Positions 11,291 through 20,307 of a DNA stretch of 64,000 bases are shown in pieces. A model generated the notes under the pieces. That model was not told the origin of the DNA and made no database searches. It saw only the letters and a list, made by a program, of their open reading frames with translations. Source of the DNA: Bacteriovorax sp. (GTDB taxonomy: Bacteria > Bdellovibrionota > Bacteriovoracia > Bacteriovoracales > Bacteriovoracaceae); the NCBI GenBank assembly GCA_028710485.1, contig JAQTTZ010000007.1, positions 20,431-84,430 of the forward strand, in the 5' to 3' direction. The position numbers and the translations under genes are program-made. Position 1 is the first letter of the stretch. Each line of letters begins with the position of its first letter.

Positions 11291-12412
11291 ATGCCAAGAG
11301 CAATGGAAAAAAACGAATTTGAAATAATCAATGAGACTATTGACTCAATTGCGGCCATTTTTATCACAGATCACAAAGGTCACTTTGTTTATGTTAATGA
11401 AATTTTTTGTCAGCTTACAGGATATAAAAGTGATGAACTCATTGGAAAATCTTCAAATATTTTGAAGTCAGGAATTCACACCGATGAATTTTACAAAGAA
11501 TTCTGGCGTGCAATAATGTCAGGGGAAATGTGGAGAGGAACCTTTTGTAATAAGACCAAAACGGGGGAGCTCCTATGGTTAGATACCATTATTAAACCTA
11601 TTTTTAATAAGAATAATGAAATAGAAAAATTTATTGGAATTCGTTTCAATATTACAGATAATGTTAAGAATAAATTTGCATTGAAAGCGCAAGAGGAACA
11701 ATTAGTAGCAATCTCAGGACTTGCGACTATTGGAGAAATTTCTGGATTTATTGCACATGAAATAAATAATCCGCTGACTGCTATATCTCTTGCAACTAAT
11801 TCTATTGAATTGTCATTGAATTCAAAATTGCCAGATCTCGAAAAAATAAAAAATCTAAATTCCAAAATAATCAAAGTATCAAAGAGAATTTCAAGGATCG
11901 TTTCTTCACTCCGCAATCTCAGTAGAGATGAAGCTCATTTTGAAATGCAATTTCATAAACCAAGTGAAATTGTAGAAGATGTTCTTTTGATCATTGAGGA
12001 TATTGCAAAATCAGAGGAAATTAAATTAGTCATAGATAGTGAGATTGGCAATGATTTGTTAATTAGGTGCCATAAAACTCAAATATCACAAGTGTTAATT
12101 AATTTGATTAAAAATGCTTGTGATGCCGTTCAACCCTTGGAAAAGAAGGAAGTTAAATTAACGATAAAATCGGATAAGGAAGCCTTAGAAATAAGAGTGC
12201 TGGATACTGGAACGAAAATTCCGGATGAAGTCGCGTCCTGTTTATTTACCCCCCTTTTCACAACTAAGAAAGCAGGAAAAGGAACGGGACTTGGGCTGAC
12301 CATTTCTGCAAAAATTATTGAAGCCCATGATGGAAAACTTTATCTAGATAACGAATGTGATCAGACCTGCTTTGTTGTCATAATTCCTCTAGACCAAAAG
12401 AAATTGCTTTGA
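11291..12412 (+). CDS. PAS-domain sensor histidine kinase
   Basis: Cytoplasmic two-component kinase of 373 residues with no membrane segment. The PAS domain (about 15-125) includes GYKSDELIGK and a PAC end FIGIRFNITD. The dimerisation/phosphoacceptor helix has IAHEINNPLTAIS with H156 as the phosphorylated His. The ATPase domain shows the N box NLIKNACDAV (about 271-280), the G1 box DTG, and GTGLGL. The start has GGAGAG 7 bp upstream. No response regulator is adjacent, so it is an orphan. This NtrB-like core (HEINNPL) is common in kinases that feed sigma-54 activators, but the partner is unknown. It overlaps the 3' end of the next gene by 24 bp. Confidence 0.92.
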   Translation: MPRAMEKNEFEIINETIDSIAAIFITDHKGHFVYVNEIFCQLTGYKSDELIGKSSNILKSGIHTDEFYKEFWRAIMSGEMWRGTFCNKTKTGELLWLDTIIKPIFNKNNEIEKFIGIRFNITDNVKNKFALKAQEEQLVAISGLATIGEISGFIAHEINNPLTAISLATNSIELSLNSKLPDLEKIKNLNSKIIKVSKRISRIVSSLRNLSRDEAHFEMQFHKPSEIVEDVLLIIEDIAKSEEIKLVIDSEIGNDLLIRCHKTQISQVLINLIKNACDAVQPLEKKEVKLTIKSDKEALEIRVLDTGTKIPDEVASCLFTPLFTTKKAGKGTGLGLTISAKIIEAHDGKLYLDNECDQTCFVVIIPLDQKKLL

Positions 12413-13510
12413 AGAACTTCCCGAATTAAGGGCAGGCTTTATAGAAAGATTTGATCCCTTTATTTTTCCTGCATTATGAGCATCAGCGTTGTGTATGCCA
12501 CCAGATAAACTGGAATGTCCAATGCGGGGATAAACAATATGTAATTTATTTTGAATATTTTTTTCAATGGCCACTAAGTCCATACCCGTTGCTAGTGTTG
12601 ATTTTTGCTTCTCAATTTTTTCTACATATCCCTTTGCTACACCATTAAAAAATGAATTCTTGCTGGATTTACCCTTGAGACTTGGATTTTCTTTTTGAGT
12701 CTGTTTCCAGATAGCTTCTAACTCTATATCAAGAAAGTGAGCGACATAATCGGCAAGTTCCACAGAGGTCGCGTCTCCGATAACTTCCAGATAAAAAATT
12801 CCACGCCCGTGATTAAAGACAGGAGAGACAAAAAATGTTTTTAGGATTTCGTAGATTGCAACATGCTTGGAGCTTTTTCGAGTGGCCTCTAAGACTCTTT
12901 TGACGTAAACGATTTCGTCCCCGGAAGTCTCTGTCTTACTTAGATCAAGATTATGTTCAAGCAGCAATTGATTGGCCTTTAAAGTGGCCAGTTCTCTTTC
13001 ATGGACGTTGTCAGAAGTTGCGAGCGCCAGGAGTTTTTTCAAGCGCAATAATAGTTTTTCTGTTTTATGGTTTTCGTTTTCATCTTCATCTTCATTTTCA
13101 GACTTAGCTTTATCATTTTCAAGCTCAAGGTTGGCGTAGGCCGCATACACTTCCGGGCCCCATCCAAAACTTTTGCAAACGGTATGAAACTCTTCCCCAT
13201 GCAAAACGCGTGGACCCATTAAGAGGTAACACATAAAGTGCGCCAGCTCGTGGCGGATGATATTTTTTAAAACAGAATCAAATGCCTGATACATTAATTT
13301 TTTTGATAACCCTAACTCATAAGAGCGTGAGTCGAAATAGCCAAGGCGAGAGTTGTCTTCGAAAACGACAATAGTTAAAGGGTAGAGGATACCTTTGTAG
13401 TAAATTCTACTTCTCTCCATTTTTAATTTCATCTCCAGGTTTACAATCTCGCGTACGTCGTTACGTACGCGAGTTATAAAGGCCGAAATCGTTTTTGAAT
13501 GAAGAAACAT
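12389..13510 (-). CDS. SprT-like metalloprotease with DUF2786 domain
   Basis: The N-terminal part has the SprT-like zinc protease signature HELAH (H87-E88-x2-H91) followed by further His (H104, H109). A DUF2786 segment starts near 150 (KLLLRLKKLLALA). The 373-residue protein then runs into a Ser/Asn/His-rich tail. An acidic linker (ENEDEDENEN) separates the domains. It begins only 2 bp after the sdhB stop in plus coordinates, that is, upstream of sdhB in the leftward transcript, between sdhB and a convergent kinase. A strong GC-rich hairpin lies in codons 13-21. Substrate unknown; SprT relatives act on DNA-protein crosslinks in eukaryotes. Confidence 0.8.
   Translation of the reverse strand: MFLHSKTISAFITRVRNDVREIVNLEMKLKMERSRIYYKGILYPLTIVVFEDNSRLGYFDSRSYELGLSKKLMYQAFDSVLKNIIRHELAHFMCYLLMGPRVLHGEEFHTVCKSFGWGPEVYAAYANLELENDKAKSENEDEDENENHKTEKLLLRLKKLLALATSDNVHERELATLKANQLLLEHNLDLSKTETSGDEIVYVKRVLEATRKSSKHVAIYEILKTFFVSPVFNHGRGIFYLEVIGDATSVELADYVAHFLDIELEAIWKQTQKENPSLKGKSSKNSFFNGVAKGYVEKIEKQKSTLATGMDLVAIEKNIQNKLHIVYPRIGHSSLSGGIHNADAHNAGKIKGSNLSIKPALNSGSSSKQFLLV
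13448..13473. repeat. 11-bp GC-rich palindrome in the SprT-like gene
   Basis: CTCGCGTACGT at 13448-13458 and its exact complement at 13463-13473 are separated by CGTT. It lies inside the coding region close to the start codon and is much more GC-rich than its surroundings. Confidence 0.85.
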
Positions 13511-13512
13511 TT

Positions 13513-14286
13513 TTATTTACGAGAACCTAGAGCACCTTTAAACCACTCGCGGTTCATGCGAGCAATGTTTTCGATTTTAATTCCTTTCGGACATTGAGCT
13601 TCACACTCAGCTTCGTTGGTGCAATTTCCAAATCCAAGTTCGTCCATTTTAGCAACCATTGCCTGTGTTCTGGCCTCAGACTCAACTTCTCCTTGAGGAA
13701 GAAGAGCGAGTTGAGAAATTTTAGCCGAAACAAAAAGCATGGCAGAAGCATTTTTACAACTTGCGACACAAGCTCCACAACCGATACAAGCAGCAGCATC
13801 CATTGCGAGTTCTGCATTTTCTTGTCCGATTAAAATAGCGTTGGCGTCTTGAGGGTTACCGGTATTGACGTTAACAAATCCGCCAGCTGCGATAATTTCA
13901 TCAAATGCTCCACGATCAACCATTAGGTCTTTAAGCACAGGAAAAGCTTTTGCCCTCCACGGCTCAACAACAATGGTGTCACCAGATTTAAATTTTCTCA
14001 TGTGTAGCTGACAAGTTGTTGTTTCAGCTTCCGGGCCATGGGCCTGGCCATTGATCATCATTGAACACATTCCGCAAATTCCTTCGCGGCAGTCGTGGTC
14101 AAATGCAATGGTGTCGCCTTGCTCTTTAATTAATTTTGTATTGAGAGTGTCCATCATTTCAAGAAATGACATATCAGGAGAAACGCCGTCGAGTTTATAA
14201 TCGACCATTGCTCCTTTATCTTTATTATTTTTTTGTCTCCATACTTTTAAGTTAAGAGACATCGTGCCGTGATTATCTGTACTCAT
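13513..14286 (-). CDS. sdhB: Succinate dehydrogenase/fumarate reductase iron-sulfur subunit
   Basis: Carries electrons from the flavoprotein to the membrane anchor. The 2Fe-2S cysteines are C66, C71, C74 and C92 (CREGICGMC...C). The second domain holds [12 protein letters not shown] and later ECEAQCPKG, giving the 4Fe-4S and 3Fe-4S ligands. The 257-residue length and the domain layout fit the B-type (Bacteroidetes/Bacillus-like) enzyme. Last of the sdhC-sdhA-sdhB order, 11 bp after sdhA, with AAGGGG before the ATG. Confidence 0.95.
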   Translation of the reverse strand: MSTDNHGTMSLNLKVWRQKNNKDKGAMVDYKLDGVSPDMSFLEMMDTLNTKLIKEQGDTIAFDHDCREGICGMCSMMINGQAHGPEAETTTCQLHMRKFKSGDTIVVEPWRAKAFPVLKDLMVDRGAFDEIIAAGGFVNVNTGNPQDANAILIGQENAELAMDAAACIGCGACVASCKNASAMLFVSAKISQLALLPQGEVESEARTQAMVAKMDELGFGNCTNEAECEAQCPKGIKIENIARMNREWFKGALGSRK

Positions 14287-14297
14287 GGAAATACCCC

Positions 14298-16235
14298 TTA
14301 CTTATAACTTCTTTGAGTTAATTTTACTGTTTCGAACTTCAGCTCTTCGATGTTACGAATTGGTTTTGTCGCGTCGCCTTGGTATTCCCAAGCAGCAACG
14401 TGACAGAAATTCTCATCATCGCGAAGGGCCTCATTTTCAGGAGTTTGTGATTCCTCTCTGAAGTGTCCACCACAAGACTCTTTTCTCTCTAGTGCATCCA
14501 GTGCCATCAACTCACCTAATTCTAAAAAGTCAGCAACTCTTCCGGCCTTTTCAAGTTCAGTGTTAACATCAACGTTTAATCCAGAAACTTTTACGTTTTT
14601 CCAGAAATCTTCGCGCAATGCTTGAATTTCACTGATTGCTTTTTTAAGGCCGGCTTCATTTCTTCCCATCCCAACATTTTCCCACATGATATGGCCTAGG
14701 GCCCTGTGGAATTCATCAACTGTTTTAGTCCCATTGATTGCTAAGAGCTTTTTGAATTTTGCTGTTGAATCAGAAAAGGCTTTTTCGAATTCAGGATGTG
14801 TCGTTTCAATCTTTTCAAATTTTTCAGACGCAAAATAATTTCCGATTGTATAAGGTATAACAAAATACCCATCGGCTAAACCTTGCATAAGAGCAGAAGC
14901 TCCTAAGCGGTTAGCTCCGTGATCGGAAAAGTTAGCTTCACCTAAAACAAAAAGTCCCGGGATATTGCTCATCAAATTATAATCCACCCATAAACCACCC
15001 ATTGTGTAATGGATCGCAGGATAAATCATCATCGGCATTTTATACGGATTGTGATCAGTTATTCGTTCATACATGGCAAAAAGATTTCCGTATTCAGCGC
15101 GGATTTTATCTTCACCTTTTCTTTTAATAGCATCAGCGAAATCCAGGTATACAGCTTTTCCTGTTGCAGAAACTCCGAATCCAGCATCACATTGAAGTTT
15201 TGCATTTCGAGAGGCCACATCACGAGGAACGAGGTTACCAAAAGATGGGTAAATTCTCTCTAAGTAATAATCGCGTTCGTTTTCAGGAATAAGATCAGGA
15301 GAGCGCTTATCTCCTTTCATTTTTGGAACCCAAACACGTCCATCGTTTCTTAGAGACTCAGACATCAAAGTTAATTTTGACTGATGATCCCCAGAAACAG
15401 GAATACATGTCGGGTGAATTTGGGTGTAACAAGGGTTCGCGAAATAGGCACCCTTTTTATAAGCTCTGAAAGCAGCAGAAGCGTTTGAGGCTTTGGCGTT
15501 AGTCGAAAGGTAGTACACGTTTCCGTATCCACCAGTGGCCAGAATAACAGCGTCAGCAGTGTATTTTTCGAATTCACCAGTCACAACGTTTCTGACTACA
15601 ATCCCACGGGCCTTGCCATCAATCACAACTAATTCCGTCATTTCGCGACGAGTGTATGATTTAATTGTTCCCTTATGAACTTCTTTCATCATTGCTGAAT
15701 AAGCACCTAATAAAAGTTGTTGTCCCGTTTGTCCACGAGCATAGAAAGTTCGTGAAACTTGAGCTCCACCGAAAGATCTATTTGAAAGTGTTCCACCGTA
15801 TTCACGAGCAAAAGGAACCCCTTGGGCCACACATTGATCGATAATATTATTGGCCACTTCAGCTAAGCGATAAACGTTTGATTCGCGAGCTCTATAGTCT
15901 CCACCTTTTACTGTATCGTAAAAAAGTCTATAAACTGAATCGCCATCGTTTGGATAATTTTTAGCAGCGTTGATTCCACCTTGAGCAGCGATCGAGTGCG
16001 CGCGTCTTGGTGAATCTTGAATACAAAAAGTCGTCACATTATAACCAAGTTCGGCCATACTGGCGGCCGCTGAAGCTCCGGCAAGACCTGTTCCAACTAC
16101 GATCACTGAGTATTTTCTTTTATTGGCAGGGTTCACTAATTTCATATGAAATTTATGACTCTTCCATCTGTCACTGATAGGGCCATCAGGAACTTTACCA
16201 TCAAGTTTTTTAAATTTTATGTTCTCTGTTGTCAT
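14298..16235 (-). CDS. sdhA: Succinate dehydrogenase/fumarate reductase flavoprotein
   Basis: Catalytic subunit that oxidises succinate (or reduces fumarate) with covalently bound FAD. The dinucleotide fold is [19 protein letters not shown], and the [15 protein letters not shown] segment contains the flavin-linking His. The substrate region has HPTCIP and RLGASAL. The start MTTENIKF is chosen over an upstream in-frame ATG because AAGGAGG sits 9 bp before it; it also lies 2 bp after the sdhC stop. 645 residues is normal for B-type SdhA. Confidence 0.96.
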   Translation of the reverse strand: MTTENIKFKKLDGKVPDGPISDRWKSHKFHMKLVNPANKRKYSVIVVGTGLAGASAAASMAELGYNVTTFCIQDSPRRAHSIAAQGGINAAKNYPNDGDSVYRLFYDTVKGGDYRARESNVYRLAEVANNIIDQCVAQGVPFAREYGGTLSNRSFGGAQVSRTFYARGQTGQQLLLGAYSAMMKEVHKGTIKSYTRREMTELVVIDGKARGIVVRNVVTGEFEKYTADAVILATGGYGNVYYLSTNAKASNASAAFRAYKKGAYFANPCYTQIHPTCIPVSGDHQSKLTLMSESLRNDGRVWVPKMKGDKRSPDLIPENERDYYLERIYPSFGNLVPRDVASRNAKLQCDAGFGVSATGKAVYLDFADAIKRKGEDKIRAEYGNLFAMYERITDHNPYKMPMMIYPAIHYTMGGLWVDYNLMSNIPGLFVLGEANFSDHGANRLGASALMQGLADGYFVIPYTIGNYFASEKFEKIETTHPEFEKAFSDSTAKFKKLLAINGTKTVDEFHRALGHIMWENVGMGRNEAGLKKAISEIQALREDFWKNVKVSGLNVDVNTELEKAGRVADFLELGELMALDALERKESCGGHFREESQTPENEALRDDENFCHVAAWEYQGDATKPIRNIEELKFETVKLTQRSYK

Positions 16236-16237
16236 GA

Positions 16238-16912
16238 TTAGTGTCCTCCTTGGAGATAGCAAAAAATCGGAAAGATAGAAAATCCGATAGCTACAAAAAA
16301 TCCAAATAGTGTTGAAGCCAATTCAATTTTTGGCATGTATTTTGGGTGATTGAATCCGAGACTTTGAAATGCTGACCAAAAGCCGTGGCTAGTGTGAACA
16401 CCTAAGGCCACGATAGCGACTATATAACCGCCAACGTGAAGTGAGCTTTGAAAATATTCAACCGTGGTTTTATAGATATCTCTCATTTCAACACCACCGA
16501 TAATAGTTGTGTATTGAGTTCCAAATTTTAATCCCAGAATATGAATAACTAAAAAGACAAGTGCGATGACTCCAGAGTAGGCCATGGTTGCTGAAGCAAA
16601 AGTTCCTCCGCGACCAGATTTGGTGTACGAGTAATAAGGAGTGGGACGAGCTTGCTTGTTAGCAATGATTACTTTAAACGCCATCACAATATGCGAGATG
16701 AAAAGTAATGCCAGTCCTGCTTCAGCAAAATAGATCAGGGGATTGCTGGTCAACGCATGCGAGTATTTGTTGAAAGCATCGGATCCGATCAGCAAGGTGA
16801 AATTTCCTAGCATGTGGGTAACTAAAAAGCCGCAGAGAAGAAGTCCAGTGACTGCCATGATCTGCTTTTGGCCGATCGATGAGAGTGGTGAACACTTACG
16901 TTTAGAACTCAT
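16238..16912 (-). CDS. sdhC: Succinate dehydrogenase cytochrome b subunit (B-type)
   Basis: Membrane anchor of 224 residues with five predicted helices and several helix-embedded His (THML, SHIVM, IHILG, HVGGY, HTSHG), as expected for the two-heme, single-subunit anchor of B-type enzymes. It passes electrons to or from quinone. First gene of the operon; the intergenic region upstream contains a 9-bp inverted repeat at 17019-17043. Confidence 0.93.
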   Translation of the reverse strand: MSSKRKCSPLSSIGQKQIMAVTGLLLCGFLVTHMLGNFTLLIGSDAFNKYSHALTSNPLIYFAEAGLALLFISHIVMAFKVIIANKQARPTPYYSYTKSGRGGTFASATMAYSGVIALVFLVIHILGLKFGTQYTTIIGGVEMRDIYKTTVEYFQSSLHVGGYIVAIVALGVHTSHGFWSAFQSLGFNHPKYMPKIELASTLFGFFVAIGFSIFPIFCYLQGGH

Positions 16913-17018
16913 AGGAAAATGCTCCTTGAATGTGGAATGAAATAATCTGAATTCATGTGAATATAGCTCATTGCTAATGATTGGTTAAGTATTAATTTAA
17001 TTGGAGATCAGAGTTTCT

Positions 17019-17043
17019 AAATAGGTTAAAATCAAACCTATTT
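17019..17043. promoter_or_regulatory. 9-bp inverted repeat between sdhC and the rimK operon
   Basis: AAATAGGTT and AACCTATTT with a 7-nt spacer lie in the 200-bp divergent region. It may be an operator for either side or a hairpin; no U-run supports termination. Confidence 0.4.
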
Positions 17044-17113
17044 GAGAATACTGGCATTTTTGGAAAGATTTGTGTCACAATAGGAAATAATTTTTCTAGA
17101 ACTTGGGTAAGAA

Positions 17114-17545
17114 ATGAAGGACGTAAAATCAGAATTAGAATTTGTAGGATGGCGCGAAAGTGTTGACTTGCCAATGTTTAAACTAATCAATTTAAAGGCC
17201 AAGATTGATACGGGAGCTAAAACTTCTGCTTTGCATGCTGATGAAATTGAATTCATCACTTTCAAGGGAAAGAAATATGTACGCTTTTCTATTGAAAATG
17301 ACGAAGGGAAAAAAAAGTATATTAAAGCGCGCTTCTTAGAAGAACGTGAAATTAAAAGTTCCACTGGTCAAAAAACCATTCGTCCAGTGGTAAAAACTAA
17401 GATTCGTATGGGGAAAAGTGAATTTGAAATTGAAATCACATTGATTAACCGTGATCTTATGGGTTTTAAAATGCTGATTGGTAGAGAAGCACTAAATGGA
17501 AGATTTTTAATTAATCCAGCACGTTCATATTTATTAAAAAAATGA
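17114..17545 (+). CDS. Retropepsin-like ATP-dependent zinc protease family protein
   Basis: A 143-residue protein with the DTGAKTSALHA signature at about 34-44, which places it in the family annotated as putative ATP-dependent zinc protease and related by fold to retropepsins, with the Asp as candidate catalytic residue. LIGREALNGRFLINP at the end is also characteristic. It precedes rimK by 24 bp. In pseudomonads a protein of this family (RimB) is encoded with RimK and acts in ribosome modification, so the pairing supports that role. Alternative: a general protease-like protein unrelated to RimK. Confidence 0.85.
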   Translation: MKDVKSELEFVGWRESVDLPMFKLINLKAKIDTGAKTSALHADEIEFITFKGKKYVRFSIENDEGKKKYIKARFLEEREIKSSTGQKTIRPVVKTKIRMGKSEFEIEITLINRDLMGFKMLIGREALNGRFLINPARSYLLKK

Positions 17546-17569
17546 TAATCAAATCCGGAGTCCCTTCAA

Positions 17570-18472
17570 ATGAAGATCGGCATTTTATCTCGAAGCTCGA
17601 ATATCTACTCAACTAAAAGACTTGTGGAAGCTAGTAAAGCTCGCGGTCATGAAGTCGATGTTATTGACACGCTAAAATGTTATATGGATATTACTTCCAA
17701 AAAACCAATGGTGTATTACCAAGAACGTGTTCTTAACGATTTTGATGCCATCATTCCACGTATTGGTGCTTCAATTACTTTCTACGGAACGGCGGTTATT
17801 CGCCAATTTGAAATGATGGGTGTGTCATCTCTTAATGAGAGTGTCGCCATCTCTAGATCCCGTGATAAATTGCGCTCCCTTCAACTTTTATCGAGAAAGG
17901 GAATTGGACTTCCAGTAACAGGATTTGCTCACTCTACTAAGATGACTCAAGAGTTAATTAAATTAGTCGGAGGAGCACCTCTGATAATTAAACTGCTTGA
18001 AGGAACTCAAGGCAAAGGAGTTGTATTGGCCGAAACTGATGGGGCCGCTGAATCGGTTATTGATGCATTCAGAGAAATGGACGCCAATATTTTAGTTCAA
18101 GAATTTATTAAAGAAGCGCGTGGTTCTGATATTCGTTGTTTTGTTATTGGTGATGAAGTTGTTGCGACAATGAAGCGAACGGCAAAGGAAGGGGAGTTTA
18201 GATCAAATCTTCACCGCGGTGGCTCTGCTCAGGTGGTTACCATTACTCCAGAAGAGCGACAGGCGGCACTTGGTGCAACCAAGGCACTAGGTTTAAATGT
18301 TGCAGGCGTGGATCTTCTCAGATCTGATAGAGGCCCTTTGATTATGGAAGTAAATTCTTCTCCAGGACTCAATGGTATAGAGACAGCAACCGGTAAAGAT
18401 GTTGCGGGAATGATTATCGAATACTTGGAAAAAATGGATAAACACAGCACTGAGACTAAGGGCAAAGGTTAA
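17570..18472 (+). CDS. rimK: RimK-type ATP-grasp glutamate ligase
   Basis: Adds glutamate residues to the C-terminus of ribosomal protein S6 (known for E. coli RimK). The 300-residue product has the ATP-grasp layout: [12 protein letters not shown] in the ATP-binding loop, [13 protein letters not shown] near 178-190, [11 protein letters not shown] near 212, and the metal-binding MEVNSSPGL near 262. Length and order match RimK. It is the middle gene of a three-gene operon, with a small protein 9 bp downstream. Confidence 0.93.
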   Translation: MKIGILSRSSNIYSTKRLVEASKARGHEVDVIDTLKCYMDITSKKPMVYYQERVLNDFDAIIPRIGASITFYGTAVIRQFEMMGVSSLNESVAISRSRDKLRSLQLLSRKGIGLPVTGFAHSTKMTQELIKLVGGAPLIIKLLEGTQGKGVVLAETDGAAESVIDAFREMDANILVQEFIKEARGSDIRCFVIGDEVVATMKRTAKEGEFRSNLHRGGSAQVVTITPEERQAALGATKALGLNVAGVDLLRSDRGPLIMEVNSSPGLNGIETATGKDVAGMIIEYLEKMDKHSTETKGKG

Positions 18473-18481
18473 TCGTTATCA

Positions 18482-18733
18482 ATGAAGATTAAAGAATTTC
18501 CTGCAGAATTTTTTATTAAATTAGAGGGCCAAGATTTTCTTCTTGGAAGGCTTTCAATTAATAAAATGAATCAATCTTACTGGGTGGAAATTGATATTGT
18601 TCAAAAAGAATCAAAAAAAATATTCGCACATGTAGGCAACCTCTACGGCATCAGCGAGCTCGATGAAGCACTCGACTTGTCAGTGCAAACTCTTTCTAAT
18701 TATATTGGCCGTAAGCAGAGTCAAAAACCTTAA
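18482..18733 (+). CDS. Small protein in the rimK operon
   Basis: An 83-residue hydrophilic protein starting 9 bp after rimK. It contains WVEIDIVQKESKKIF and a helical C-terminal half ending in basic residues. Not recognised as RimA. Operon position suggests a partner or regulator of RimK, which is inference. Confidence 0.6.
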   Translation: MKIKEFPAEFFIKLEGQDFLLGRLSINKMNQSYWVEIDIVQKESKKIFAHVGNLYGISELDEALDLSVQTLSNYIGRKQSQKP

Positions 18734-18760
18734 GCAATGTAAGAATAAGTCAGAAGAATC

Positions 18761-18811
18761 CGTCATTTTAATGACTTAGCAAACTACTCAAACGTCAAAT
18801 TAGTGACTTAA
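18761..18811 (+). promoter_or_regulatory. Tandem upstream activator sites of a sigma-54 promoter
   Basis: Two direct copies of CGTCA-NN-TTA-N-TGACTTA occupy 18761-18779 and 18793-18811. Each contains a GTCA...TGAC dyad. The start-to-start distance is 32 bp, about three helical turns. They lie 85-135 bp upstream of the -24/-12 promoter, the usual distance for bacterial enhancer-binding protein sites. Confidence 0.7.
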
Positions 18812-18892
18812 CAGGTGTAAGCATCGTTACGTAATTTCAACCAGTTGATGGAAAACAATCTCTTTTATGACCTTTTTCGGGCCTTGTAAAAC

Positions 18893-18909
18893 TTGGCACG
18901 ATGTCTGCA
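18893..18909 (+). promoter_or_regulatory. Sigma-54 promoter for an RNA gene
   Basis: TTGGCACG-N4-CTGCA has the GG (18895-18896) and GC (18907-18908) exactly 10 bp apart and differs from the TTGGCACG-N4-TTGCA consensus at one position. Transcription is expected to begin near 18920. Confidence 0.82.
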
Positions 18910-18919
18910 ATTAGTATTC

Positions 18920-19016
18920 ATGTGTGTGGAGAATCTGAAAAAAGGATTTTTTTAGACCTCCTGTGAATGTCTCTCAAAAAGCCCATTGCTGAAATATGCA
19001 CTGGGCTTTTTTGTTT
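18920..19016 (+). ncRNA. Candidate sigma-54-dependent small RNA
   Basis: From the expected start to the terminator the transcript would be about 97 nt and holds no plausible ORF with a ribosome binding site. It can fold a GGAG/CTCC-closed hairpin around an A-run/T-run stem (about 18926-18963), flanked by ATTCA and TGAAT, followed by a strong terminator. Sigma-54 control, tandem activator sites and a size near 100 nt resemble the architecture of Qrr or GlmY-type RNAs, but no sequence relationship is claimed. Likely a regulatory RNA acting on distant mRNAs. Confidence 0.65.
18976..19016 (+). terminator. Rho-independent terminator of the small RNA
   Basis: AAAAGCCCA (18977-18985) pairs with TGGGCTTTT (19002-19010), with an additional TGC/GCA inner stem. 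A T-run interrupted by one G follows. Confidence 0.88.
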
Positions 19017-19024
19017 TTGGCGAG

Positions 19025-19212
19025 CTATGAAGCCCTTTCCACAGATGAGTCTACACCTACAGGAGCTTCAAAATATTTGCATTCACATACTGTCCAAGTA
19101 TGATCGGTGCGCTTGATTAATAAATCAATTTGGAATCCTCCCGTATCTTTTCTTTCGAAATACGACCCACCTCATCTACAACATTCTTTATTCCTAGAGC
19201 ATAGTCAATCTT
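19025..19212 (-). pseudogene. C-terminal remnant of an AAA-type ATPase (DUF234-like)
   Basis: Read on the minus strand, one frame gives YALGIKNVVDEVGRIS and, after a frameshift, another gives GGFQIDLLIKRTDHTWTVCE followed by CKYFEAPVG and a stop. This matches the C-terminal region of archaeal/bacterial ATPases that end in a nuclease-like QIDLLI...CExKY segment. The upstream part is missing and stops interrupt the frame, so the gene is decayed. It marks the pocket between the RNA gene and the AbiE-like pair as accessory DNA. Confidence 0.6.
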
Positions 19213-19229
19213 CTAAGTACTCAATTTTT

Positions 19230-19301
19230 ATAACATCTAATTATGAGGATTTTGCAAATGTTATTTCAGCTAGATAACATTGTTTTCCTATTGATAACAT
19301 T
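19230..19301. promoter_or_regulatory. Operator-like ATAACATT repeats before the AbiE-like pair
   Basis: Copies of ATAACAT occur at 19230-19236, 19274-19281 and 19294-19301, and an inverted copy AATGTTAT at 19257-19264. The copies at 19274 and 19294 are 20 bp apart, and the inverted pair is separated by 9 bp. The last copy overlaps a possible TTGATA -35 element. The arrangement suits autorepression by the first gene product. Confidence 0.6.
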
Positions 19302-19340
19302 TTTTTGATACTAATCGTATTTTTATGCTATTTTATTGAA

Positions 19341-20297
19341 ATGAAAGATTTTTTTATGAAGACACTTGGAAAGTACCTACCAAATCTTAAGGTTGAAAAT
19401 AAGCCTCTAAAAATGGAGGATCTATCGTTACATTACAGAAGTCTGTATTCAATTTCGAAGATGACTTTAGATGGCTCGCCTTTTTTAGCTGTAGCACTAA
19501 AAGATAAAGTGCCAAGCATTGGGCCAAGAGAATTTAAAAAACACATCAGTGTATTTGAAGAAAAATATAAGTTACCCGTTATTTGGTGTCTTCAAGATTT
19601 GGCGTACGAAAAAATACAAAGATTAATGGAGTATGGATTTAATTTTATAATTGATGAAAAGGTTGTTTATTTACCAACCCTTAATTCTATTATTAAGATT
19701 GAAAAACCATTGCATAAAAGTAAAGCTAGCAAAGTAAGCCCTTTGGGAATCAATGTACTTATCGAACAACTTTTGGAAAAAAGTATCGAAGGATTGAGCA
19801 AAATTAACATAGCGAAAAAATTTGGTGTTTCACAAATGACAATCGCTCGTGCACTAGAGACTTTGATTTCAAATAATCTATGTTCAGAAGAAAAAAATGG
19901 AATAGAGAAAGTTATTAGGTTTTCTTCAGAAAAAGAACTTTGGAATTATATAAAAGAAAATATTGAATCACCAGTAATAGAAGTCATTTATACTAAAGAT
20001 CATATTATAGGGCTTCCCTTGAGTGGTATTTCGGCTCTTGCAAATAATTCGATGTTAGCTGACGATCATGTTCCGACTATGGCGATTTCCAAGAAAAGGC
20101 TTACTGAATTTAAAAATATTGAAGTAACTTCAAAAGATGAAGCACACCTAAGTCTTGAAATTTGGAACAGAGAACCAATTTTTAAAAAAGAACAAACTAT
20201 TAATGTGATAGATGCGTATTTAATATTGAAAAACAATCAAGACGAAAGAGTGCAAATTGCATTAGAAGATTGGCTTAACAGATATAAATTTAATTAA
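19341..20297 (+). CDS. Winged-helix protein, AbiEi-like antitoxin candidate
   Basis: A 318-residue protein. The middle (about 140-185) is a winged helix-turn-helix: GLSKINIAKKFGVSQMTIAR followed by ALETLISNNLCSE. Flanking regions have no clear family. It precedes a nucleotidyltransferase by 10 bp, the layout of AbiE-type (type IV) toxin-antitoxin systems, in which the winged-helix antitoxin represses its own promoter. An in-frame TTG 12 codons upstream is rejected because it would lie in the promoter; ATG at 19356 is another option. No clear ribosome binding site is seen, so a leaderless or short-leader transcript is possible. The antitoxin role is inference from the pairing. Confidence 0.6.
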   Translation: MKDFFMKTLGKYLPNLKVENKPLKMEDLSLHYRSLYSISKMTLDGSPFLAVALKDKVPSIGPREFKKHISVFEEKYKLPVIWCLQDLAYEKIQRLMEYGFNFIIDEKVVYLPTLNSIIKIEKPLHKSKASKVSPLGINVLIEQLLEKSIEGLSKINIAKKFGVSQMTIARALETLISNNLCSEEKNGIEKVIRFSSEKELWNYIKENIESPVIEVIYTKDHIIGLPLSGISALANNSMLADDHVPTMAISKKRLTEFKNIEVTSKDEAHLSLEIWNREPIFKKEQTINVIDAYLILKNNQDERVQIALEDWLNRYKFN

Positions 20298-20307
20298 TGA
20301 GGCCAAG

